Shown in pieces: positions 51,872 to 58,612 of a stretch of DNA of 58,612 bases. Position 1 is the stretch's first letter. Each line of letters starts with the position of its first letter. This DNA is from an uncultured Parabacteroides sp. Lineage in GTDB: Bacteria; Bacteroidota; Bacteroidia; Bacteroidales; Tannerellaceae. The notes beneath the pieces were generated by a model, which made no database searches, was not told the DNA's origin, and saw nothing but the letters and a program-made list of their open reading frames with translations. The stretch spans positions 1 to 58,612 of the forward strand of contig UQLN01000029.1 of assembly GCA_900541965.1 (NCBI GenBank). The letters are read 5' to 3'. The position numbers and the translations under genes were made by a program.

Positions 51872-52030
51872 GTGATAGTTGACAGTTGACAAGTGACAGT
51901 TGACAGTTTGCGGCAAGCGGGAGGATTAAGACATAAAAAAAAGAGCAAATTTTTTGGATAAAACTTGCTCTTTTAGTTTATTTTGTTACCACCTGTCACC
52001 TGTCACCTGTCACCTGTCACCTGTCACCTG
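51872..52030. repeat. Composite heptamer/terminator element, copy A
   Basis: Left arm: five TTGACAG-type heptamers at 51872-51906. Middle: a spacer with CAAGCGGGAGGATTAAGACAT and a hairpin (AAAGAGCAA with TTGCTCTTT, 51939-51974). Right arm: CACCTGT x5 plus CACCTG at 51990-52030. The right arm read in reverse (GACAGGT) resembles the left heptamers. A second copy lies at 58449-58612. The right arm runs into the lipoprotein gene at 52010. Confidence 0.88.
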
Positions 52031-52861
52031 AATCGATTCGTCCAATTTCTTTTTGAGATAGTCCAGCTTTTTTGTCGCTTTATCCTTTTCTTTTTTCATC
52101 TTTTCGATGTCGCTCAGGATAACAGCCAGATCCAATGTGGAGGCAATCGCTTTCTTATCAGAGTCGTTGATGTAAATAATATACGGTTTGCCTCCTGTAT
52201 ATTCCATTTTGATGCGTGTACTTTCATTCGCATAAATGAATTTGGCAACATCTTCACAGTTTTCTCCTTTGTAAGTTACCACTTCCGTTGTATTTCCTAA
52301 ATCTTTGAAACGGTAATTCAGGCCGCCGTCATAAGGGATAGCCGGCGTTTCGGCATACATACCGTCGGTGGTAGTTAACTTGATGCCTGTATGGTTCAAT
52401 GGATTTTTACCAAAGTAAACACTGGCGATATACATTTCTCCTTTTTCGTTTACCCCGGAACGGATGTAACTGCGCTGGATATTACGTTCGATGGTTTGTT
52501 GTTTCGGGACATACGTACCCAATTCGTTATAGGCAGTATCTTTTTCAAAAGAGAAGTTCTTTTGGAGTTCGGCAAGCTCCTGTTCCTTTACCGGTATCAT
52601 GCTGTCGCAAAAGGCCAGGTTACGTTCCGCTTCTTTCTGTTCGACCTGTCTCATCAGGGAAAGGCCGGCCTTCAATACTTTATATTCTTTCGGATAGAGG
52701 GCACGTATGCTGTCTATTTCGCTTTTAGCTGCAAAGAACTCGTTTCGTTCAAACATAGCTTTCGCGTTATCGAGGCGGGCTTGTGCCTCTTTTTCGGTAT
52801 TGTTGCAGGCCGCCAGGGTTGTCAATGCAAGCGCTGCAATATAGATAACAGACTTTTTCAT
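52010..52861 (-). CDS. Coiled-coil lipoprotein of unknown function
   Basis: A 283-aa lipoprotein with lipobox TLAAC near residue 19. The N-terminal third is helical and charged (EKEAQARLDNAKAMFERNEFFAAKSEIDSIRALYPKEYKVL), TPR-like. The middle is strand-rich, and a C-terminal coiled coil (SDIEKMKKEKDKATKKLDYLKKKLDES) follows. Its last codons, QVTGDR and the TGA stop, are encoded inside the CACCTGT array, so array length sets the C-terminus. I do not recognise a characterised family. Confidence 0.8.
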   Translation of the reverse strand: MKKSVIYIAALALTTLAACNNTEKEAQARLDNAKAMFERNEFFAAKSEIDSIRALYPKEYKVLKAGLSLMRQVEQKEAERNLAFCDSMIPVKEQELAELQKNFSFEKDTAYNELGTYVPKQQTIERNIQRSYIRSGVNEKGEMYIASVYFGKNPLNHTGIKLTTTDGMYAETPAIPYDGGLNYRFKDLGNTTEVVTYKGENCEDVAKFIYANESTRIKMEYTGGKPYIIYINDSDKKAIASTLDLAVILSDIEKMKKEKDKATKKLDYLKKKLDESIQVTGDR

Positions 52862-52900
52862 GCTGATTACTGTTTAATTAGCGATTTGTACTATTTCCTG

Positions 52901-52908
52901 CAAAGATA
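52901..52908 (-). promoter_or_regulatory. -7 element for the coiled-coil lipoprotein
   Basis: The minus strand reads TATCTTTG, a TAnnTTTG match, 39 nt before the ATG at 52861. Confidence 0.5.
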
Positions 52909-53030
52909 GTGCAAACCGGATGCAGAATAAAATGAACCCGTTCATTTTTTATGCTGAGGTGCAACCTGTCTTCGCTTTCGGACAAAGATATTCGAAAAAG
53001 GGAGAATTGGTATCACTGGGGGAATTTAAT

Positions 53031-53038
53031 TATCTTTG
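53031..53038 (+). promoter_or_regulatory. -7 element for the CCA-adding enzyme gene
   Basis: TATCTTTG matches TAnnTTTG, with TTGG 20 bp upstream. A small hairpin, CCCATA (53043-53048) with TATGGG (53059-53064), lies in the leader before the ATG at 53084. Confidence 0.55.
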
Positions 53039-53083
53039 CAGTCCCATAGTAAGAATAGTATGGGGGAGAATAAGAAAGAATAG

Positions 53084-54511
53084 ATGTATATAGAAGAACA
53101 AGATATATTAAATCATATTTCGGCAAAGCCGTTCCACCTGATATCTGAAGCAGCGGATGAACTGGGCGTTGAAGCTTATGTGATAGGTGGATATGTACGG
53201 GATATATTCCTGCGCCGCCCGTCTAAAGATATAGATGTTGTGGCTGTAGGCAGTGGAATCGAGTTGGCGAAAGCTGTTGCTAAGAAACTGGGACGGGGTG
53301 CACATTTATCCGTGTTTAAAAACTTCGGAACCGCACAGGTAAAAGCCGGTGACCTTGAACTCGAGTTTGTAGGTGCACGCCGGGAATCGTATACCCACGA
53401 CAGCCGTAAGCCTATTGTGGAAGACGGAACCTTGGAAGATGACCAGAACCGTCGCGATTTTACAATCAACGCACTGGCCCTTTGCCTGAATAAGGCCCGG
53501 TATGGTGAATTGGTAGACCCTTTCGGCGGTCTTGATGATATGGATAACCTGCTTATCCGGACTCCGCTTGACCCGGATATTACTTTTAGCGACGACCCGC
53601 TTCGCATGATGCGTGCTGTCCGTTTTGCCACTCAGTTGGGTTTCTTTATCGACCCGGATACATTTGATGCTATCGAGCGGAATAAGGAACGCATCTCTAT
53701 TATTTCCAAAGAGCGGATTGTAGACGAATTGAATAAGATTGTGATGTCGCCGAAACCTTCTATCGGTTTCGATTTGCTGGACCGTTGCGGCTTGTTGCCT
53801 CTTATCTTTCCGGAACTTTGTGCTTTGAAAGGCGTAGAGACGAAAGAAGGTATCGGGCATAAGGATAATTTCGCCCATACGCTGATGGTATTGGACAGGC
53901 TGAGCAAGACAACCGATAGCCTGTGGTTGCGTTGGAGTGCAATCTTTCATGATATAGCCAAGCCGGCAACCAAACGTTTTGACAACCGTCTGGGCTGGAC
54001 ATTCCATAATCATAACTTTGTTGGGGTAAAGATGATTCCCGGTATTTTCCGTAAGATGAAACTCCCGATGAATGAGAAGATGAAATATGTGCAGAAGATG
54101 GTAGGTCTCCATATGCGTCCGATAGTCTTAGCGGATGAAGAAGTGACGGATTCCGCAATCCGCCGTCTATTGTTCGATGCCGGGGATGATATAGATGACC
54201 TGATGAAACTCTGTGAAGCGGATATAACCAGCAAGAATCCGGAGAAAGTGCGCCGTTTCCTGAATAACTTTCAGAAAGTCCGCAGCAAACTTGCCGAGAT
54301 AGAAGAAAAAGACCGTGTCCGTAATTTCCAACCGCCCGTAACCGGTGAAGAAATAATGGGAATCTTCGGACTTGCTCCGTCCAGGCCGGTCGGAGTCCTG
54401 AAAGAAGCGATAAAGAATGCCATTCTGGATGGGGTTATCCCGAACGAATATGAACCTGCCCGCCGGTTTATGCTGGAGAGGGCGAAGAAAATGGGATTGG
54501 AACCGGTATGA
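53084..54511 (+). CDS. CCA tRNA nucleotidyltransferase / HD-domain protein
   Basis: Adds or repairs the 3'-CCA end of tRNA. The 475-aa protein has the class II head AYVIGGYVRDIFLRRPSKDIDVVAVG near residue 31 with the two catalytic Asp, RRDFTINAL near residue 128, an RNA-binding region (FSDDPLRMMRAVRFATQLGF), and an HD phosphohydrolase-like domain with FAHTLMVLD and IFHDIAKPATK near residue 286. The layout fits CCA-adding enzymes with an HD domain; poly(A) polymerase is less likely. Confidence 0.92.
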   Translation: MYIEEQDILNHISAKPFHLISEAADELGVEAYVIGGYVRDIFLRRPSKDIDVVAVGSGIELAKAVAKKLGRGAHLSVFKNFGTAQVKAGDLELEFVGARRESYTHDSRKPIVEDGTLEDDQNRRDFTINALALCLNKARYGELVDPFGGLDDMDNLLIRTPLDPDITFSDDPLRMMRAVRFATQLGFFIDPDTFDAIERNKERISIISKERIVDELNKIVMSPKPSIGFDLLDRCGLLPLIFPELCALKGVETKEGIGHKDNFAHTLMVLDRLSKTTDSLWLRWSAIFHDIAKPATKRFDNRLGWTFHNHNFVGVKMIPGIFRKMKLPMNEKMKYVQKMVGLHMRPIVLADEEVTDSAIRRLLFDAGDDIDDLMKLCEADITSKNPEKVRRFLNNFQKVRSKLAEIEEKDRVRNFQPPVTGEEIMGIFGLAPSRPVGVLKEAIKNAILDGVIPNEYEPARRFMLERAKKMGLEPV

Positions 54512-54521
54512 TATAGAGAGT

Positions 54522-54556
54522 TAACGAGGTTAAGAATTTAACCTCGTTACTGTTTT
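54522..54556 (+). terminator. Terminator of the CCA gene, embedded in the 3' end of the RelA/SpoT gene
   Basis: TAACGAGGTTAA at 54522-54533 pairs perfectly with TTAACCTCGTTA at 54538-54549 (12 bp, 4-nt loop), followed by CTGTTTTT on the plus strand. The right arm falls inside the last codons of the convergent RelA/SpoT gene. Confidence 0.85.
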
Positions 54557-56749
54557 TACACCTTTTACGGCGTTAATCTTTTTAGTCAGCATATTCAGGG
54601 AGGTGGTATCACGAACCATGACCGTGAAATTTCCCTGGAAGATTCCATCGGCTGCCGAATCTATATTCAGGGAACGTAAAGTTACCCCATTCTCCTTACT
54701 GATAACGGAAGTAATATTTGTGACGATAGCAATGTCGTCGCGTCCGATTACCCGCAAAGTTACGACATAGCCGTTATCTCCTTTTCCACTCCATTTTGCC
54801 TGAATGATGCGGTAACCGAAACGGCTGAACATTTCCTGCGCGTTCGGACAGTCCACACGGTGTATCTTGATTCCCTGAGTCGATACAAAGCCGAATACTT
54901 CGTCTCCATAAATCGGGTTACAGCATTTTGCCAGTTTGTATTCGATTCCCGTCAGGTTCTTGTCGATAACCAAGACGTCCTGATGAGTGGATATTTCTTC
55001 CACTTCGGTGGTCGTGATGTATTCCCCGGCACTCCGAACTTCTGTATGTTCGTATATTTCCGTTTCACGGCGTAACTGTTCGAGATATTCATCGATAACC
55101 TGATTAGGGTCAAGGCGTTCTTCTGCAATCTCTACATAAAAATCCGTCACCGTTTTAAACCCTTTCTTTTTGATGTAGCGCATCAATACGGGCTCGTCCA
55201 TGTCGATTTTTCTGTTCTTGAAACGGCGCTGGAGCATTTCTTTGGCAAAGTCTACCGCTTTTGCCGTTTCTTCGCGCAATGCTTGTTTTATTTTGACACG
55301 GGCTTTGGAGGTAACAACGATGTTTAGCCAGTCCCGTTTAGGGGTCTGGGTGGGAGCGGTGACGACTGATACCGTATCCCCGTTATTTAATACATATTTA
55401 ATGGGAACATTCTTGTCATTTACTTTGGCAGAGACACATTTACTTCCCAGTTTGGTATGAATCGCAAATGCAAAGTCCAGCACAGTAGCACCCTTGGCAA
55501 GTTTGATTAATTCCCCGGTCGGAGTAAAGACGTAGATTTCATCTTTATATAAATCCATTTTGAAATCCTGCATCAGATCGAGCGGGTTGGACTCTTTCGT
55601 TTCAAGGGCAGCACGTACGGTATTCAGGAACTCGTCCAGTCCGTTTTCTTCCTTTACTCCTTTGTATTTCCAGTGTGCGGCAAGTCCACGCTCGGCAATT
55701 TCATCCATACGGCGGGTACGGATTTGTACTTCCACCCATTTGTTTTGAGGACCCATTACCGTGATATGAAGACTTTCGTATCCGTTTGTCTTAGGAATGG
55801 AAATCCAGTCCTTCATACGTTTGGGGTTGGGCTGGTACATATCCGTGATGATAGAATATACCTGCCAGCATTCTGAACGTTCCTTTTCCAAAGGGGTATC
55901 CAGAATTATACGGATAGCAAACAGGTCGTATATGCCCTCAAAATCAATATTTTGCTTTTTCAATTTGTTGTTGATGGAGTGGATGGACTTGGTTCGTCCC
56001 TTGATATCGAAATTCAATCCGGCATTGTTCAACTTCTGTTCGATAGGAGCAATGAATTCGGCAATATAGGCATCGCGTGAACGTTTGGTTTCATTCAGTT
56101 TCTTTTTAATGAAATCATATTGTTTCCGGTCCGTATATTTTAGCGATAAATCTTCCAGTTCACTTTTGATGGTATATAACCCCAGGCGATGGGCAAGCGG
56201 GGCATACAGGTAAGAAACCTCCGTGGCAAGACGCATGCGCTCTTTATCGTCTCTCAGTTGCTTGCCTAAACGCATCAGGCAGAGGCGGTCTGCAATCATT
56301 ATCAGGATAACCCGCACATCTTCGGCAAACGAGAATAAAAGACGATGGAAATTTTCCGAGTTGATAGCCGTATTACGGGCATATAAATCAGACGTCTTAA
56401 GCAGGCGGCTTATCATCAGAGCAATATCCTTGTCGAACAGTTTTTCCACATCTTGCAAGGAGATGGCTTGTTTCAATACCGGACGGTAAAGTAATAATGC
56501 GATAACAGAAGTACGTTTCAATCCGATTTCCAAAGCCGCGATAAGCGCGGTGTCGATATTACGTAAAAGCCCGTTGATACCGTTTTTATCCCGCCCGTAA
56601 CAATCCAACGCAACGACACGTTTCATAAGGGTCTTCATCTTGCTTAAATCTTCCTCCTGCAAAAAAGAGTCGAGGTAACGTAGTAACTGTTTGTATTTGG
56701 AGAAAAATTGTTTTTTCTCGTCTTCGGTAAAGAACGGTTGTATATCCAT
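54530..56749 (-). CDS. RelA/SpoT family (p)ppGpp synthetase with degenerate hydrolase domain
   Basis: A 739-aa stringent-response enzyme. The N-terminal region (about 40-190) aligns with the hydrolase fold, but the HD pair is gone: IALLLYRPVLKQAIS stands where ALLHDVVEDT is usual. The synthetase domain (230-345) is intact, with GRTKSIHSINNKLK, RMKDWISIPKTNGYESLH and EVQIRTRRMDEIAERGLAAHWKYKG. A TGS domain (YVFTPTGELIKLAKGATVLDFAFAIH) and an ACT domain at the C-terminus follow. Probably synthesis-only, although its RxKD motif (RMKD) is the kind found in bifunctional enzymes. Confidence 0.92.
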   Translation of the reverse strand: MDIQPFFTEDEKKQFFSKYKQLLRYLDSFLQEEDLSKMKTLMKRVVALDCYGRDKNGINGLLRNIDTALIAALEIGLKRTSVIALLLYRPVLKQAISLQDVEKLFDKDIALMISRLLKTSDLYARNTAINSENFHRLLFSFAEDVRVILIMIADRLCLMRLGKQLRDDKERMRLATEVSYLYAPLAHRLGLYTIKSELEDLSLKYTDRKQYDFIKKKLNETKRSRDAYIAEFIAPIEQKLNNAGLNFDIKGRTKSIHSINNKLKKQNIDFEGIYDLFAIRIILDTPLEKERSECWQVYSIITDMYQPNPKRMKDWISIPKTNGYESLHITVMGPQNKWVEVQIRTRRMDEIAERGLAAHWKYKGVKEENGLDEFLNTVRAALETKESNPLDLMQDFKMDLYKDEIYVFTPTGELIKLAKGATVLDFAFAIHTKLGSKCVSAKVNDKNVPIKYVLNNGDTVSVVTAPTQTPKRDWLNIVVTSKARVKIKQALREETAKAVDFAKEMLQRRFKNRKIDMDEPVLMRYIKKKGFKTVTDFYVEIAEERLDPNQVIDEYLEQLRRETEIYEHTEVRSAGEYITTTEVEEISTHQDVLVIDKNLTGIEYKLAKCCNPIYGDEVFGFVSTQGIKIHRVDCPNAQEMFSRFGYRIIQAKWSGKGDNGYVVTLRVIGRDDIAIVTNITSVISKENGVTLRSLNIDSAADGIFQGNFTVMVRDTTSLNMLTKKINAVKGVKTVTRLNS

Positions 56750-56853
56750 AGTTTGTCAGTTTTTTTCTTTGTCTTTTGAAAGACAATCTGTAAAACACAC
56801 CGTAAAAATAACTTTTTTATCGGGATATTCATATCATTATGAAGGTATTTTTA

Positions 56854-56861
56854 TACATTTG
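56854..56861 (+). promoter_or_regulatory. -7 element for the DUF4301 gene
   Basis: TACATTTG matches TAnnTTTG, 62 nt before the ATG at 56924. No clean -33 TTTG at 19 bp. Confidence 0.5.
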
Positions 56862-56923
56862 CGATATGCGGCGTCCCGGAAGGTTCTGTCGTATTGCAGA
56901 TTGTAAATTAAAATAGAGATACT

Positions 56924-58444
56924 ATGTTAAACGCAAAGGATTTGGAAATGCTGAAAGCCAAAGGTATCAGCGAACAACAGATTGAAGAGCAGCTTGCCTG
57001 CTTTGTGAAAGGTTTCCCGTTTTTGGAAATTACAGCTTCCGCTTCGGTAGAAAAAGGGATAAAAGTAATTTCACAGGAAGAGCAAGCCACCTATATGGAT
57101 GCCTGGGATACTTATCTGGCAAAGAATAAGAAAATCGTAAAGTTCGTACCAGCATCCGGCGCGGCAAGCCGTATGTTTAAGAATTTGTATGAGTTTCTGT
57201 CTGCTTCATATAATGAGCCTCAAACTTCGTTCGAAAAGAAATTCTTTGCTGAAATCGAACATTTTGCATTTTATGATGCATTAAACAAGGTTTGCATTGC
57301 TAATGAAGAAAAAGATATTCCGGCATTGGTCGCTTCCGGCAATTATAAGGCTGTAGTTGCAAACTTATTGGAAGGCAAAGGTTTGAATTATGGACAGTTG
57401 CCGAAAGGTCTTTTATTATTCCACTCTTATCCTGAAAAAGTACGTACGGCAATGGAAGAACATCTTGCCGAAGGTGCAATGTATGCCAAGAACAATGCGG
57501 GTGAAGTGAATATCCATTTTACCGTTTCTCCAGAACATAAGCCATTGTTTGAGCAGTTGGTGGCAAAGAAGGCGGGTGAATATGAAGAAAAGTTCTCTGT
57601 TAAATATGATATTTCTTTCAGTGTTCAGAAACCAAGTACGGATACGGTTGCTGCCGATATGGAGAACCAGCCGTTCCGTGATAAGAACGGACAGTTGCTT
57701 TTCCGTCCGGGCGGTCATGGTGCATTGATTGAAAACCTGAATGATGTGGAAGCTGATGTGGTATTTGTTAAGAATATCGATAATGTTGTTCCGGACAGCT
57801 TCAAGTGTTCGACGGTCATCTTTAAGAAAGTGATAGCGGGAGTATTGGTGTCTCTTCAGGAACGTATTTTTAAATATCTGGAACTGATAGATGGTGGCAA
57901 GTATAACCACGACCAGATAGAAGAAATGATTTACTTTCTTCAGAATGAACTTTGTATCAAGAACCCGGAAACAAGTTTGCTGGAAGATGCAGAGTTGGTA
58001 TTATATATAAAGAATAAATTGCTCCGTCCGCTACGCGTTTGCGGTATGGTGAAGAATGTGGGCGAACCGGGCGGAGGTCCGTTCCTTGCTGTTAATCCGG
58101 ATGGAACTATTTCCCTGCAAATATTGGAAAGCTCTCAGATTGATTTGAATGACCCGGCTAAGAAAGCGATGTTTGAAAAAGGGACTCATTTCAATCCGGT
58201 AGATTTGGTTTGTGCTCTGAAGAATTATAAAGGCGAAAAGTTCAACTTGCCTGATTATGTAGATAAGAATACCGGTTTCATTTCATATAAGAGTAAAGAC
58301 GGCCGTGAATTGAAAGCGCTCGAACTTCCCGGTTTATGGAATGGCGCTATGAGTGACTGGAATACGGTCTTCGTGGAAGTTCCTATTGAAACATTCAATC
58401 CGGTAAAGACGGTGAATGATTTGCTGAGGCAGGAACACCAATAA
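56924..58444 (+). CDS. DUF4301 family protein
   Basis: A 506-aa cytoplasmic protein matching the Bacteroidetes family DUF4301 from memory: MLNAKDLEMLKAKGISEQQIEEQL at the start, FVPASGAASRMFKNLYEF near residue 77, RPGGHGALIENLNDVEADVVFVKNIDNVVPD near residue 263, and GMVKNVGEPGGGPFLA near residue 372. The PASGAASRM and RPGGHGALIENLN segments recall nucleotide-sugar or nucleotidyltransferase-like folds, but no function is assigned. A single-gene unit; the composite repeat starts 4 bp after its stop. Confidence 0.85.
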   Translation: MLNAKDLEMLKAKGISEQQIEEQLACFVKGFPFLEITASASVEKGIKVISQEEQATYMDAWDTYLAKNKKIVKFVPASGAASRMFKNLYEFLSASYNEPQTSFEKKFFAEIEHFAFYDALNKVCIANEEKDIPALVASGNYKAVVANLLEGKGLNYGQLPKGLLLFHSYPEKVRTAMEEHLAEGAMYAKNNAGEVNIHFTVSPEHKPLFEQLVAKKAGEYEEKFSVKYDISFSVQKPSTDTVAADMENQPFRDKNGQLLFRPGGHGALIENLNDVEADVVFVKNIDNVVPDSFKCSTVIFKKVIAGVLVSLQERIFKYLELIDGGKYNHDQIEEMIYFLQNELCIKNPETSLLEDAELVLYIKNKLLRPLRVCGMVKNVGEPGGGPFLAVNPDGTISLQILESSQIDLNDPAKKAMFEKGTHFNPVDLVCALKNYKGEKFNLPDYVDKNTGFISYKSKDGRELKALELPGLWNGAMSDWNTVFVEVPIETFNPVKTVNDLLRQEHQ

Positions 58445-58448
58445 GCAA

Positions 58449-58612
58449 TTGACAGTTGACATGTGACAATTGACAGTTAGCGATAAGCGGGATAATTAAA
58501 ACATAAAAAAGGAGCAGGTTTCTTCAAAAAAACTTGCTCCTTTTATTTATTTTGTTATCACCTGTCACCTGTCACCTGTCACCTGTCACCTGTCACCTGT
58601 CACCTGTCACCT
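58449..58612. repeat. Composite heptamer/terminator element, copy B (cut by window end)
   Basis: Left arm: four TTGACAG-type heptamers at 58449-58476, matching copy A at 26 of 28 bases. Middle: the shared spacer (ATAAGCGGGATAATTAAAAC) and a hairpin pairing AAAGGAGCA with TGCTCCTTT, which likely terminates the DUF4301 gene. Right arm: CACCTGT x7 plus 5 bases at 58559-58612, continuing past the window. Copy A has five full repeats, so copy number differs between loci. Confidence 0.9.

Noticed and set aside
51694..51948. 84-aa minus-strand open frame
   Set aside because: Much of it is encoded by repeat arms (LSTVTCQLSTITC from heptamers); no promoter or protein-like composition.
53306..54112. 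268-aa minus-strand open frame opposite the CCA enzyme gene
   Set aside because: Antisense shadow of a gene with clear catalytic motifs; no start signal or recognisable family.

Overview
The window looks like chromosome from a gut Bacteroidales bacterium, most likely Parabacteroides or a close Bacteroides relative. Evidence: TAnnTTTG -7 promoter elements, in the best cases with TTTG 19 bp upstream; a SusC/SusD polysaccharide-utilisation locus (PUL) with a hybrid two-component regulator; serine-type sulfatases; and several Bacteroidetes-restricted families (BF3164/TolB-like lipoproteins, HU-CCDC81/SPOR protein, DUF4301). Assignments rest on reading translated sequence; no database search was run.

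Layout. (1) 0.2-4.7 kb, minus strand: late cobalamin operon cbiB, an S4-domain RNA-binding protein, cobU, cobT, cobS, cobC. (2) 4.7-12.7 kb: a HU-CCDC81/SPOR envelope protein divergent from cbiB; an SPFH membrane protein with a ribbon-helix-helix partner; a Pif1-like helicase with TPR tail; an Oar-like TonB receptor; a small winged-helix protein. (3) 12.9-19.2 kb: ilvD-ilvB-ilvN-acyl-ACP thioesterase-ilvC, preceded by a promoter, a Val/Leu/Ile-rich leader peptide and a terminator/antiterminator pair. (4) 19.3-22.6 kb: DsrE-like protein, beta-propeller lipoprotein, secreted metallophosphoesterase. (5) 22.7-29.8 kb: leuA-leuC-leuD-second LeuA/CimA-like synthase-mgsA-leuB, preceded by its own Leu/Ile-rich leader and attenuator of the same design. 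(6) 29.8-30.1 kb: a 42-bp tandem array with ends that are inverted copies of each other. (7) 30.1-46.2 kb: PUL with two sulfatases, a GH29-like fucosidase, a GH36/raffinose-synthase-like alpha-galactosidase, SusD, SusC and a divergent hybrid two-component system (HTCS) regulator. (8) 46.2-58.6 kb: TPR protein, MscS channel, small lipoproteins, CCA-adding enzyme, a RelA/SpoT homologue, DUF4301 protein, and two copies of a composite repeat with CACCTGT heptamers.

How the genes work together. The ilv and leu operons supply most of valine, leucine and isoleucine synthesis, and both appear controlled by ribosome-mediated attenuation. No threonine deaminase or aminotransferase is in the window; the second LeuA-like enzyme may provide a citramalate route to isoleucine. 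The PUL probably takes up and dismantles a sulfated glycan carrying fucose and alpha-galactose, with the HTCS as sensor-activator and a direct-repeat cluster as its likely operator.

The strongest uncommon signals are the paired attenuators, the phased direct repeats at the susC promoter, the 42-bp array, the heptamer composite element (one copy of which encodes the C-terminus of a lipoprotein), a 22-bp periodic repeat, and a dispersed palindrome family sharing CTGATGACGC(A/G)GA. No tRNA, rRNA, CRISPR array, insertion sequence or phage gene was recognised.
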